DNA of 64,000 nt. It comes from Castor canadensis (lineage: Eukaryota > Chordata > Mammalia > Rodentia > Castoridae). Made by a program: the position numbers and the translations under genes. The stretch is from the NCBI RefSeq assembly GCF_047511655.1, contig NC_133386.1, positions 179,449,146 to 179,513,145 of the forward strand, in the 5' to 3' direction. Shown here piece after piece: positions 32,415-44,189 of this stretch; positions within the stretch are counted from its first letter, which is position 1; each line of letters begins with the position of its first letter. The notes under the pieces are model-generated. The model made no database searches and was not told where the DNA came from. It saw only the letters and a list, made by a program, of their open reading frames with translations.

Positions 32415-33935
32415 AAGTAGATAGTTTTCATCAGTATCTAAATTCCTTTTCAGTATTTGAAGAATCCACCACTATATGATAGAAGGTACTAGGTCTATCC
32501 TCCAACATTAGAAACTAATCATTCTAGGCTCAGCCACTCACGTCCTTCTGCCTGGAACTCTGAAGCTGGGGTGAGTGGTATGGAAAAGCAAGGAAACTGG
32601 ATTCTTTTCATCCAGCACCCAGTAGTGATAGCACTAGGGACAGCACAGAGTGTTGTGGGATGCCAAGGGGAGTGGCCAGGTGCTCCATGACTGTATCAAT
32701 ACTTCCTTGCCAGGCTACCCCTGTGACTGGAACTTGGCTATGATTCTGGCTATGTAATTTCCCTCACTTCCCACCTATTTTCTAAAACTTATTAACTCAG
32801 GCTTCTTGCCAGTTTTGTGAGTCATTTGATGTCATCCCAACATTTTTCTACTCAAGTTAGGCAGAGTTTTGTTTGTTTATTTGTTTGTTTGTTTTGTTTC
32901 TGTTTTCTCTTCTTTTCAACTAAAACCCTTACCTGGCCACTGGCTAACTGGAGCAGGAAGGGAATTTTACATGAGAATGATGGCTCACAAAATCAAGGGA
33001 ATAGCTAAAAAACCAGGCTCAGAAGGTCTGGGACCAGGATATAAGAAAAAAAGTACATGTCTGAACTGAACATGTACAGACATTGCCATCATAGGTCTAT
33101 GTAGCACAACATCCACAGTTGGTTGAATTCTCAAAAGTACAACTCTCAGAAATGGATAGCCAATTCTATTAACTCTAACCAAGTACTACATTGCCAAGCA
33201 CACAAATAAACCATTGCGAAACAGGTGAATAGATGATGAGTAAATCCATCAATCACTCCTGAGATTAACTCTAGTAAGAACACAACTGGGGGATAACTGG
33301 TTCTCAGACTGACCTGAAATTCCTTACTTGGCTAGCTAATTGTTTCATTAAATCAATTGATCAATCAATCAATCCCATGTCTAAATCTGGATCAAACTCA
33401 AAGAAAAGGATAAAATTGGCACCGAAATTCCTGACTTGGTCACACAGACAAAAAGATGCTTTAAAGGAGGCCTCTGTGATTGATGCCTAGCACAAGCTCA
33501 ATAGCACCTTCTTGGGCTACATCTCTAGCTGCATGAGCATCTTTCCCTCATGGTCCATTAGCCGACAGGAAATAAGCAAAGGGTCTGGCAACTGCCTTTC
33601 AGTTGATCTGTGTTTCCCCGCAAAGGAAGAAAAGTGCTTTTAGGCTGAGCTCTAATGGAATCAGAATCAGCTTCTGCCTTGATCATTTAGTTAACATCCA
33701 TCCCCTTCCAACTACTCCTTGAACTCTGGGCTGAGCATTCTTAAGAGGAAGAGAGAGAAAAGAAGGATGAAAGGGAGCATTCAGATTTATTTTTTCCTGT
33801 TCAATGTATTTCATGTCTATTTACCCCACATCTCAGTGTTAAGTTAAAATGACTCTCCTTTATCCCTTTTTCCTTATGATATATATTCTTTAGTGAAGAC
33901 CAGACTTAAAAGCTACATGCCCCGGTACAGTGGAA
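32415..33935. other. Unassigned non-coding DNA
   Basis: About 1.5 kb without an assignable repeat or gene. Low-complexity (TTTG)n occurs at 32869-32900 and (ATCA)n at 33353-33375. Frames at 32817-33182 overlap in several phases. Confidence 0.45.
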
Positions 33936-33939
33936 GTAC

Positions 33940-34042
33940 TGTGACTGTTAGAATCAGGAAAATCTCAAATTTTAATCCACATTTTGCCATTTACTCCTTT
34001 GGATCTTAGGTAAATGATGAACCTGAGTGAGCTACAATTTTA
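33940..34042 (+). mobile_element. MIR SINE fragment
   Basis: Sense blocks caaattttaatccacatttt and gccatttactcctttggatc, then taggtaaatgatgaacctga. Confidence 0.55.
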
Positions 34043-34044
34043 GT

Positions 34045-35770
34045 TCCATGAAAGAGGATCTGCTATGAAACCCAGGAGTTTGGGCCTGAGGCCTAAATCA
34101 TCCTATAACACCCATATGAAAACTCAACTTTCAGGATTTTTTTTTTCCTCTTTTATTTTTGTTTAGTACTAGCAAAGCCCACTCAAGAGAGAAGGACAAT
34201 CCCCATCCTCTCTTAAAAGAAATAAATATTTTCCTCTAGGGGAGATGAAAAAGCCTTTAGTTTTTCATTTTGATTTGTTTTTTAAGAATAAAGAGCTTCC
34301 TCCTAGGTGCTAATGATTTGGAATTTCATTATTGTGTATGAAAATGGAAGAGTAAGTATGCGTGTTTTTTCTGTTGGAGAAGAACAACTGGATCTGAGTG
34401 ATTTGCTATGGTTTGATCTGGAAATGGAGCCAAAAGCCTTTTTTCTATCCTCACTATGGAAGTCAATAAGTGGGCTGCAAAGGTGCAAGGGAGGAGAGAG
34501 GATGTAGTTCAGGAGCCCAGGAGCCATGCTGGTCAAAAGTCTTTGCCAAGTTAACTGCCTCACTTTTTCTCAGTGGAGAACTTCCCATCTTATGTACAGG
34601 AGTCCTGCCATCAAAGACGGACTCTAAGTAAGAAGAAACTGTTCCATCGGTAGCAGCCCCTTGTCTGGTGGCCAGCCAACAAGAATAATGATGACCATTT
34701 CTAGAAGGATTTAATTTGTTGTTGTCCACAGATCCTCCTAGGCAAGAGGTTTGGGTGAGAGGCTTCCCACAGAACTCTAAAACAACTACCTATTTTAGGA
34801 GGAAAACTTGCCTGTGTTTTGAGAATGGTTACTAAACCCTGTTACATGAGGATACTGCAAATGCCTCTCAGGGTCTTTTTTTAGACTTAAAACGCTAATG
34901 GACAAAGAGTTCAACATCTGTTTGATTGTTCACATCTTCTTCCTGTTACATGACATTGGTCCTACCGCGAGTTTTGCCATAGCCAAGGAAACGATTTAGC
35001 TCAACCTATCTATTCCCCCTATTAAGTGATGCCTTCTATAAACAAACTGGTACATTTTTCTCTTTTAGTTGGAGAAAAGCCAAGCCTAATAATCCAGGGA
35101 GTGAAACTCCAGCATAGTTTGTTTACAAAGTTAAAAATGAAGTGTGTCCAAAGCAACTTTTTTCCATGCTTTGATTCTTTTATTAGGATATATTAGCAAC
35201 ACTTGAAATATCACATTGGAATTAAGAACAAGAGCATCTTTAAGGAGGAAAAAAAGAACTATGGCTGAATAGTCGTTGAAATCTCCCCAACCTGCCCTTG
35301 ATTTTCTGCTCTTTGCAGAATTTGAAGGAAGTATAGAAGTTTGGGGGATGGGTCAAATGAGAAAAAAAATGCACAGTAAACTCTGCTTATTCCTAAATTT
35401 AATATTTGAGGTCAATGAAGAGGGTCCAAAATATGGAACGAAGCTTAAAGCCACTGCGGAAGAATCTGAATCACAGTCACTAGCCTGTGTTAGGGACCAA
35501 GTCATTCAGTGGGTGAACTTCGTTGGTCATTTAGCTTCTGAATCTCAAGAATACCATATCTCCTCTCTATTCAGTCACTCTTATGAAGTTATAAAAGAAA
35601 ATTGTTGCTTGGTAATAAAAAAAAAGTCAACTATGTTTTGATACTGGAAGTGGAGAGGTCTAAGAAAGCCATGGCTTTATCAGAAAATAGAATTTGTGGA
35701 TAAATTAAAGAATAGAGGAAAATAGGGATAAGCTGACATAAACTGCAGATCAGAACCTCATATGTTCTAG
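34045..35770. other. Unassigned non-coding DNA
   Basis: Antiparallel frames at 34303-34729 shadow one another. The longest frame (35276-35641, 121 codons) starts with TTG rather than ATG and has no recognisable domain. A 45-nt segment with splice-like borders at 34307-34351 is reported separately. Confidence 0.4.
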
Positions 35771-35774
35771 AAGT

Positions 35775-36115
35775 GTTTTTTTTTTCCTTTTGGTGGTGCT
35801 GGGGTTTGAACTCAAGCCCTTGTGCTTGCTAGGCAAGCACTTTATCACTCAAGCCATGTTCCCAATCCTTCTTGCTTAAGTTCTTTTGCAAATAGTCTCA
35901 ATTTATTTATTTTTTATTATTATTGGCCCTGGCCAGCCTGTACTACAATCTTCCTGTATATGCCTTTCACATCACTGGGAATTACAGATGTGAACCACCA
36001 CACCCAGCTTATTTCTTGAGATGGGAGGGTAATCTTTCTAACGTTTTGTCTGGCTGGCCTCTAACCTTGTCCACCAGCTCTCTACCTCTCAAGTAGCTGG
36101 GATTCAGGCCCTTAA
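35775..36115 (-). mobile_element. Composite B1-B1-ID trimeric SINE, antisense
   Basis: T-run, antisense ID-like module (about 35790-35868, ggtgctggggtttgaactca, tgcttgctaggcaagcactt), then two antisense B1-like modules: 35870-36008 (ggccctggccagcctgtact ... gaattacagatgtgaaccac) and 36010-36113 (cttgagatgggagggtaatc ... tagctgggattcaggccc). An AT-rich (ttattttttattatt) insertion lies in the first B1 module. Confidence 0.82.
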
Positions 36116-36117
36116 AA

Positions 36118-36338
36118 CTATTATTTTAAACTTAATTTTATTTCAATCCCCCATTCTAATTAGTGATTAAAAACTAAATCTCATAATATTTTGTCTATGT
36201 TAGGTTGAGTAAAAATGTATCATTAAAATTAATTTCACCTGTCCCTTTTTACAATTTTTAATGTGACAGCTAGAAAATTTTAGATTACACGTATGGTTCA
36301 CACTACATTTCTGTTGGACAGTGCTGGTCTGTGTTATT
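36118..36338. mobile_element. hAT-like DNA transposon fossil
   Basis: An AT-rich interior and the end catttctgttggacagtgct with ggtctg match the terminal style of a common non-autonomous hAT family (ttctattggacagcgctg). The subfamily is uncertain. Confidence 0.5.
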
Positions 36339-36339
36339 T

Positions 36340-36825
36340 GGAATACTTAGTTGCTGAACCATTCAAGTGAGTTATTCAGTGAGTTTTAAAAACTGGTGAA
36401 CTATAAGATGTTTTAGTATATGTTAAAGTGTAAAAAAAAAATTCAATTTCAGTCAATTTGGGTCTGTTTCCCTCCCCTACTTAACACACATGCAGCCTCT
36501 TTTCTGGAGATTATGTCTAGATTCCAAAAGTGTCACAGAGTCATGAATGCATTCCCAGTGACCATCCAGCCTTCTACATGGTTCTCAGAACCTGATCTGG
36601 TGGGTCATTGCTAGTTATAACCACTGATGGCCCCTGCAGGTCTGTCTCTTTGTGTTACAGCAAGTAAACAAATCATACAACTATTTGCCAGGTGACATGC
36701 TTGGGTCATACTCCCTCTTTGGATTCTATCCAGAAAACAGGAATATAAATTTCATGATTAGCCCAAGTCTTCACATCTCCCCTTAGCCAAGCATGTCATG
36801 TGACTTTGCAGCTCCTCTCATGGAA
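36340..36825. other. Unassigned non-coding DNA
   Basis: Nothing recognised. Confidence 0.45.
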
Positions 36826-36829
36826 GGGG

Positions 36830-37228
36830 ACAGATTGTGTTTCACTGTCCCTTGACTTTGGATTGGCCATATGAACTGTCTTGGCTAACTGAGTGGGATA
36901 AAAGGGACAGTACACCAGCTCCATGGGACTTGACGGCCTTCACACTCTCTCTCTTGGGACCTCGGCTGTATTGTAAGAAGAATATTCCCAGGCTAGCCCA
37001 GTGCTCTGAGGAGCATGGGAAATGTAAAGCAGAGCCAGAATTCTCAAGTCATGGCTAGATCATCTAACCACCCCCAACACTCAGACACGTGAATAAGCCC
37101 AGATAAGACTAGCAAAGCAACCAAAGACCAATAGTTTTGTTCCCAGTCACTCCATAGATGCACAAGTTAAATAAAGTCTCATTGTTTGGCATGGTTTGTA
37201 TACAACAATAGTTAACTTAAAAGATACC
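36830..37228 (+). mobile_element. Ancient LTR-type repeat (family unassigned)
   Basis: Blocks gactttggattggccatatg, gaagaatattcccaggctag, gcatgggaaatgtaaagcag, a gtgaataagcccagataag segment, then aaataaagtctcattgtttg and an end with acaacaatagttaactt. Resembles the repeat at 23640-24050. The frame 36837-37058 is inside it. Confidence 0.5.
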
Positions 37229-37229
37229 A

Positions 37230-37935
37230 GAGTTATTCTCTCCCAGAAGAGCCCCAAACTTAGCTATGGGAGTTTTTTGTTTCTTTATTTTTTATTTTTA
37301 GCCCCCAGAGATAAGCAAAAGGTACAAGATTCAGAATCCAAAGAAAATGCTATTTTCTAAGTTTTCCTTTCTTGTCTCTAATTCTTCTCATCTCTCCAGT
37401 TCCAGATGACTTGTCCAAGCTGTGGCTAGAAGTTTTGTCCTCGTTCATTATTTAGTGCCTTTGAGATATAAATTCTTAGTTTTAACTACAGTCTATTGTG
37501 TTAGCTCTTCACTAAGGCAATAAGCATGAAATGCCTTATCAGAATGAATAGGAGCTAGGAGTATAAGAAATGGGAGATGGAGGGGGATATCCCCTTCAAG
37601 TTATAAAATAGCATACAATCATATTAGTTATGGTAGAATTTGCTGATATGTGACTTTTATAATGGCTTAGAACCCTTAAAGTAGCAGTGCATATTGAACT
37701 TCTAAAAGGATGGCTCCTGCATCTCCCTAGGCAGAGAAGGAAAAAGAGGATCAATTAACTTGAAGATTAACTTGAAAGATAATGCAGGGATCTTCAGCTA
37801 GAAATGCCTTCTCTGCTTGCCTGTATTTGGAACCTAAAATCTCTTCAATGGATTAGCATCCCTTTGTATATCTATTACATTTTGTTCAAGAAATCCAAGG
37901 TGATGATAATATCTCAGGCTTTTAGCAAGGATTAA
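37230..37935. other. Unassigned non-coding DNA
   Basis: Nothing recognised. Confidence 0.45.
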
Positions 37936-37939
37936 TTTC

Positions 37940-38092
37940 CTTTTGAGTACTGGAAAGAGCATCGCCTGAGGTCCAGAGACCCAGTCTTGGGTCTGCCACT
38001 GACCAGCTGAGCTATATATTGAAGTCACTCCATCTTTGGGTCTCTGATTCTCTGTCTATAAAAGGAAATCTAGCCTGCTGCTCTTTATGACT
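37940..38092 (+). mobile_element. MIR SINE
   Basis: Sense order: actggaaagagcatcgcctg, cttgggtctgccactgacca, gaagtcactccatctttggg and a ctctgtctataaaaggaaat block. Confidence 0.75.
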
Positions 38093-38094
38093 AA

Positions 38095-39035
38095 AACTGC
38101 AGTGAATCTTAAAACACTGTGATTTGTAAGACAACTGAGAAAGCAATGCCTCTTGAGAAAAGAAATTAGGACAAATTGAAGAGAATAAGGATGTAATGAG
38201 AATTGAAGCAAGAGAAGGCTGAACTCAGAGTTTGGTAAAAAAGGCCAAGATCCTCCACATTCAAGCTTTGCCTCTTTCTGATTTCATTCCTAGCTTCTTC
38301 ACTGCTCTCCAGTCCATCCATCCCCTTCTCTCCAGCTGCAAAGACAGGAGGCAAGTAACCAAGAGATCCAGATGGATGGGTTTACACGTGCCACCTGTGC
38401 TGATGGCAGCTCCAACTCCCCTCTCCCTGCCTTTTCACCCCTCCCTGACCACTCTCCCTCCTTTGTGGCCTGTATATCATCTTTATAGGCTCAGGTACTA
38501 AAAACCAGGAAGTTTTTAAAGCCAGGTCTGGCAATTCCACTGAACTTGACAGCTTGTTAAGAAGATTCATTCTAAATACATTCAGATCAGCTCTGGCACC
38601 TTCTCCAGACCTGAAAGATAAAAGCTTGCCACACAGGGAAAAGGAAAGCCTGGCTTTACCTCTGAGATTGTCAGGGGCTTCTGTTGGATTTCTTTGGCAT
38701 ACAATTCTAAGAGAAATAACTTAAATTCTGGTAGCCAGTCCTCTGACCTTGGGGCATCTCTTCTGAAAAGATTATTTTAAGAAGTTGTGTGTACTTGCAA
38801 ATGATTTGCTTATTCTTTCTGCATGTAATTGTCCATAATTCACTGTCAGTTCTTTGTCACTGCTCAAATTGACATTTTACTACTATATTTCCTTTGAGAG
38901 TTGTGTATCTTAATTTTATTTCTTAGAGTCTATGTATTATACATGACCATAAACCTATTTACATCAAATGTAAAGAGCAGAAGTTAAGAAGACAAAGCAA
39001 ATCAATTTTTAAGACCAGCTATCCAGTGGTCCTCT
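38095..39035. other. Unassigned non-coding DNA
   Basis: Three overlapping antiparallel frames at 38166-38570 show no domain. Nothing else is recognised. Confidence 0.45.
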
Positions 39036-39039
39036 GCGT

Positions 39040-39095
39040 TGTATATAGTAGGGCACTCAGTATTTTTTTGAATGAGTGAATGAATGAATCTCACT
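39040..39095 (+). mobile_element. L2 3' tail
   Basis: tagtagggcactcagtattt followed by gaatgagtgaatgaatgaat is the L2 3' terminus with its short tail repeat. Confidence 0.6.
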
Positions 39096-39117
39096 CCATG
39101 TGAGATTTTAACTAGGA

Positions 39118-39210
39118 ATCTATATCAATCTGTTGCTGCTACATTACAAACAGCCACAGCATCTTAGTGTCATACGGTAAGAAGTGTTTATTATTGGCAT
39201 TGTCTGGCTG
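39118..39210 (-). mobile_element. Possible MLT1-type LTR end, antisense
   Basis: The order tctgttgctgctacattaca, aacagccacagcatcttagt, gtttattattggcattgtct fits the antisense 3' end of an MLT1-type LTR, strongly diverged. Confidence 0.45.
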
Positions 39211-39214
39211 TGCC

Positions 39215-40810
39215 TTACACACTTCATTCTGGGAGAAAGATCAGTACTTACCTATTCATATGCTCCTCGTGGCCAAGTTCAGAAGCCCCCAGAAGGATGA
39301 CTTTAAAGTCAAAGCTCAAAAATGGCTCTTGTCAATTCTACCCACATTCTACTACCAAAGTGTATTGCTAAGCCCAATATCAAAGTGTAGGAAAATCTTC
39401 CCCTCCCATGGAGGTGGAGGACAGAATAGAATGAATATTTGTCCCTAAAATATCCTAATCAGAGACCCCAAATATAAGATACGAGTAATTGCAGCTGCCC
39501 TGGTTAATAGGTGGAACAAGCCAACCATCTGGGACAGTCAGAATCATCTCCAAATCCTGGGTTCTCTTTCCTGCCTCCTGTAGTAGTGCCTTGGGGAGCT
39601 TCATCAGAAAGTAGGACCCCAGGAGAGATAATTTTACAATGAAAGAAAGTACTTGTTTTTGCCCTACATATCATACCAAAGTACCAAGTTCATAAGTAGG
39701 AAAAGAACTCTAGGATAGCATTTTGTCCCTAGTATCCTTACCATCCTTAGTCTACAGTGTTCAGATGATCATCAGGTAATGTTTGAAAAATGAATACAAA
39801 TCATAGTGAAGACAAAGAATTAATGGTGACTTGGCTGGACAGAATAGTGGGTAAAATTTCCAGGGAGTTTTTAGATTTAAGCACAAACACCCTTAGTATT
39901 TTCCCCCTGAGCTGTCAAAGCAACCAGGACTTTCAATACACAAATAACCTGAATCTTCTACAGAAACCATGACCTTAAAGGCAAGAACAAGACACCTGGT
40001 TTGTTTGAAAAGCATAGAGCTACTTTTCAGGATCCTAAAATGTACCCAGAAGTTATTAAAGCAATTTTGAGGTACAGTGAAAAGCATAAAAGTACCTGCT
40101 ATACATTTCATCCTTATGGAGTACCCGATCCAGTTCCAAAACCTTAATCTACCCATTTGGCCATTCTTGTTTGTTCCTCTTGACCTCAGGGCCCCTGAGC
40201 TGGCTGACCCACTTTCTAAACTGTCTAGCAGCTGGTCAAGGAAGTGTTCAAGCAAGCAGACCAAAGAGGCATAAACTTCATGACCAGCCCTCTCTTCCTA
40301 GGTATAATAACTATCAGAAAAGAGGCTGACTGTATTTATTACTATTGAGATGATTTCCAGGTAAGGGAAACCATTACTGTAGAATTTCCCTCCAAGTTTT
40401 AAAATCTGGACCATTTCCCCACATCCAAATGGGGCCACTTATAGTTTATCATCTTCTGATAGGAAAAGTTATCTGCACAGCTGTGAATCCACATTAGTTA
40501 TGCTTGGAGCAAGACAACACTGTAAATTATTTGCAATATGCTGGAACTCAATACGGACTGAGTTTATAAATATGATATTAAACTCTTAAGAGGGAGTTGC
40601 AGACCTTTTATAAAGTCATTAATTTTTAAAGTTGTTTAGGAGTCCAAATTAGCAGCCGGGTGTGGGTGCCAGCTTCCAAAAACAGATGGCACTGGTTTTT
40701 CTAAAAGCAACAACAAGATCCTGAGATCAAACAGGAAGACTGGGACTTGGATAACTTTTGGAAATCTATTTCAAAGCCATGAATAATAAGTAAGATTCAA
40801 AGTCTTTCTA
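39215..40810. other. Unassigned non-coding DNA
   Basis: About 1.6 kb with no assignable repeat. Antiparallel frames at 39893-40264 and 40077-40274 are mutual shadows. Confidence 0.4.
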
Positions 40811-40814
40811 CTGG

Positions 40815-40945
40815 AGACTTCTCTGATCACCCCAGTCCATTGTCTGGAGTTCCATCTGAACCGCTGGCTTCATAACACTTGATAACTCATTTCAAAACTA
40901 ATCACATGAATATTGCACACAACATTTCATCTCTCCTAACTGTAC
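40815..40945 (+). mobile_element. L2 fragment
   Basis: Degenerate L2 motif: ggagacttctctgatcaccc, then cataacacttgataactcat. Confidence 0.45.
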
Positions 40946-41184
40946 CTTGTTGTTTTCTCTGACTTAAAACCTAAATCATTAAAATACTTCTGCTTATTAC
41001 AAAAACCTTCTAGAAATTCATTACACAGAAAGTCCCCATAGTCTGTCCTCATGAAGGTAATCATTATTAAACATTTGAAGAATCTTTCATTATTTTTGGT
41101 CCATATACCAATATATATGTATCTTTAAAAAGAAATTGTGACATTCATGCTACTTTGTGATGTTCTTTTTTTCATGTTTCCCCA

Positions 41185-41415
41185 TGTACAGTGTAAGTTC
41201 CTTCAAGGCAGGGATTTTAATCCAACATATTATTTATTCCATGCTTATTTAGTATCTATTGTGTCTCTAATGTGCTATCAGGTACAAAACAATAGAGTAA
41301 AAAAAGCCTCAGATAGAAGGAGCTTACCTACTGGGCAAGGAAAAAACCATCAAAAATAATTATTATAAAATGATGTAACAGAAGCTGTAACCCAGGTTGA
41401 TACAAAGTGCTATGG
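41185..41415 (+). mobile_element. Ancient interspersed repeat with L2-like start
   Basis: gtaagttccttcaaggcagg and ttttaatccaac (L2 tail style) lead into atctattgtgtctctaatgt, aggagcttacctactgggca and a gtgctatggagaaatc end. It resembles the repeat at 29990-30200 in reverse. Family uncertain. Confidence 0.5.
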
Positions 41416-41419
41416 AGAA

Positions 41420-42288
41420 ATCTTTCAGTTGGCCACAGGGGGAGTAGACACACATCTGTCTGACTAACTCAACCAGCTGCAAAGAGATTCATTTGGGTCA
41501 TTAACAAGATGGATGTCATTGAAACTATCTCCTTGTACTTGCTCACCAGCAGCACCACATCCAACCCCTCTCCATGTGCAATGTGCAATCTGATCAAGTT
41601 GCTTCACATGCCTAAGACCTGATTTTCTCCTTGTAAAGCAAAAACAATCATGCCATTTCAACCAGTAAAAGAAAAATATATGCTCACTGCAAGTCCAATA
41701 GTTGAATGAGATTATATATATATAGATAGATGACAACTTCCAGCTTTTACAGTAGGTATTCAGTAACTGTGAAGATAATGAGTATATAAAACAAGCAGAA
41801 CCCAGAGAATACAATCAGAATTTATTGTTCATCTCAAAGTCTCTTTGCAATGCTCTGGATAAAATTTCAAGTATATCCTAAGGCATTTCTGCTCACTCCA
41901 GGGAATCCTCAGGTTATGTGTGGCTGTAAACATGGTATCAACAATTCTATTGCCCAGTCCTGTAAAATATTCCAAATTCCAAACCCAATTTCCCCTTTTC
42001 AGTGAAAAAAAGATGGGGTCTTTCTTATCATCGTCTACATACAGCAAAACCTTCCTTCCCTTCTCAATTGCTGTGATTTCTGGTTCTCCTCAGTAGTACT
42101 GGATTACAGAGGGAGAAAGTGGAAGCAGGACAGGTAGGAGAGGTAAAGTGCTCAAGGATATTCTTACCTCACTGGCATGCATCTAAGATGGCTCTGTGCT
42201 CTCTTAACCTGACAGGTATTTAAGGCTGACTATCTCTCATGAGCCTTGTTTGTGCATTCTTTAGAAAACTTCAACATTGCCCTGATAT
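41420..42288. other. Unassigned non-coding DNA
   Basis: The minus frames at 41464-41814 and 41829-42047 have no recognisable domain. A short TA/GATA tract lies at 41712-41731. Confidence 0.4.
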
Positions 42289-42292
42289 AAGC

Positions 42293-42508
42293 CAAGGTTC
42301 TCAGTCTTGGCGCTGCTGACGTTTGGGTTTGGATCATTCTTTGTCATAGAGAGCTGTCCTGTGCACTGGAGGGGGTGTAGCAGCATTTATCCCTCTGTGC
42401 TTTAGATGTCAGGGTACCTCCCTCATTCATAACAACCAGAAATATCTCCAGTCTTCACTAAGTGTATCCTGAGGGGAAACAGCTCCTGGTTGAGAATCAC
42501 TGACCTAA
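42293..42508 (-). mobile_element. MER20-like hAT DNA transposon
   Basis: Antisense MER20 order: gttctcagtcttggcgctgc, tggatcattctttgtcatag, agagctgtcctgtgcactgg, gtagcagcatttatccctct, aaccagaaatatctccagtc, cctgaggggaaacagctcct and ggttgagaatcactgac. Near full length (about 215 bp) with matching inverted ends. Confidence 0.85.
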
Positions 42509-42509
42509 A

Positions 42510-43080
42510 CAAATACAGTCTATCTCAGTAGTTGTAACCCCCTTGCTATCCCATGAGTCTGCTTTTCAGCTCCCTTTCTACTGAGATGCAGCTGCTCTCC
42601 AAGGGCCCCTTTTGAGTAAATGAGCTTTACACTGGCTCTCCTGTATGCAAAACCCACATCCATGCGAAAAAGACACTTGTAAATGACCCAAATGCATCTC
42701 TTTGCCATGATTTTCTTTAAAAATGCCATTGGGGGATATATGCCAATCACAAAATACAGAAAGTTTCTACACCATAATATCAAAGCATTCACCAACTTAG
42801 CTCTTGCACTATGGATTTCCTGGGTTAGATTGAGTTAAACACCAATCTTCCAGATTCAGAGAGCAAGTATCAAGCTTTCCTGATGGCCCGGGTCAAGTCC
42901 CAATCCTAGATTTAGGAATAGAAGCAAGTAATCTTTTGTAGCCTCCCCCTTGAAGAATATGATCTAAAAAACTAATCACCTAAAATCATGTTCCCGCCTT
43001 CAATCTGGTAATATTTAAATAGATTATAGGACCTCTACTTTGAATTGTTTAAATGGTTGGTCTATATTATAACCCATTTT
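42510..43080. other. Unassigned non-coding DNA
   Basis: Nothing recognised; the minus frame 42520-42795 has no domain. Confidence 0.4.
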
Positions 43081-43086
43081 GGTAAC

Positions 43087-43551
43087 TGTTATGTTTTGAA
43101 TATGAAATGTTCCCCACAGGTTCATGCATTGAAAGCTTTTTCCCCCAGGCAGTGGCCCTATTTTGGAAGGTGGTAGAAACTATGAGGTGGAGTCTATTTG
43201 GAGGAAGTAGGTCATTGAGGACATGCCTTTGGAAGGGTATTTTTTACCTGCCTCACCACAGCCCAGAAACAATGTAGGTGGCTGACCATGGGCTGAAATC
43301 TCTGAAACAATAAGCCAAAATAAATCTTTTTTCCTTTTAAATTGTGTCTTTCAAGCCACATGTGGTGGTCATGCCTGTAATCCCAGCACTTGGGAGGCTG
43401 AGGCAAAAGGATTATGAGCTCCAGACCAGCCTTGGCTACATAACAAGTTCCAGGCCAACCTGAGCTATATAGCAGGACCCTATATCAAATTTTTTTAAAA
43501 AAATTGTTTCTTTCAGGTATTTCCCACAACAGTGAAAAGCTAACTAAAACA
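43087..43551 (+). mobile_element. Rodent MaLR LTR, interrupted by a B1
   Basis: Starts tgttatgttttgaatatgaa, has ggttcatgcattgaaagctt, ggaagtaggtcattgaggac, the polyadenylation-like aaaataaatctttttt, and ends gctaactaaaaca. Same family as 10567-11026 and 30388-30838. Removing the B1 with one TSD copy gives about 303 bp, shorter than the other two, so it carries an internal deletion. Flanking 5-bp repeats are imperfect. Confidence 0.85.
43340..43515 (+). mobile_element. B1 monomer SINE with 14-bp TSD
   Basis: The core at 43355-43500 reads gccacatgtggtggtcatgc, ctgtaatcccagcacttggg, aggctgaggcaaaaggatta, then gaccagccttggctacataa and caggccaacctgagctatat. The last two blocks form the internal near-duplication that marks rodent B1. 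The A-rich end is followed by aattgtttctttca (43502-43515), which repeats aattgtgtctttca (43340-43353) with one mismatch. Confidence 0.95.
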
Positions 43552-43659
43552 GTTAACTGAAGGCCATATTAATCCAGTGCCCCAATAAAAACATTGAGTT
43601 TAATATCTTTATACTTTGTTATCACTTCCTTTATCTTTCTAACCAGTCTCAGAAGCTGT

Positions 43660-44188
43660 ATAGGAATAAAACAGCTATCTATTGTTGAGGTAACAACCCA
43701 CTCAAAATTTTAGTATCTGTCATGGGTCTAAGGGTCATCTTAGTAGTTCCTCTGTTCTCAGTTGGACACACTGGTGCATCCCCATGGTCATCCATGGGTA
43801 CATAGGCAGCTCTGTGGAACTTGGCTTGGTGTTATCATGGATTAGGGAGTCAATCAGTTATAGGAGTTGGTCTAGGATGGCCTTGGTCAGGAGAATTAGA
43901 TGCTTGTCCACTAGTCTTTCCTGTTCCAGCAGCCTGGCCTGGTGGTCATGTGTTGGAGACAGGGGATCAAGAGAGCACACAAACTCTCTTAAGGCCTAGG
44001 CTTGGACTGACGCATTGCTCATTGACCATACTCTATTGCCTAAGCAAGGCAAAAGCCATGCCCAAATTCAAGGGAAAGAAAAGTAAACTCTATCTCTTTA
44101 TGGGAGAATACTTAACATCATATTGCAAAATGTGGACACCAGGAGATGTGAAGAATTGGGGCCATTGTAGCATTGATCTGCCACAGTG
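43660..44188 (+). mobile_element. Ancient interspersed repeat (LTR- or DNA-type, unassigned)
   Basis: The order gtaacaacccactcaaaatt, cagttataggagttggtcta, tggtcatgtgttggagacag, ttcaagggaaagaaaagtaa, actctatctctttatgggag and cattgatctgccaca matches a common mammalian repeat I recognise but cannot name. The overlapping frames at 43784-44198 are inside it. Confidence 0.5.
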
Positions 44189-44189
44189 G

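Noticed and set aside
35276-35641. 121-codon open frame as a possible gene
   Set aside because: It begins with TTG, not ATG, has no recognisable motif and no splice or promoter context.
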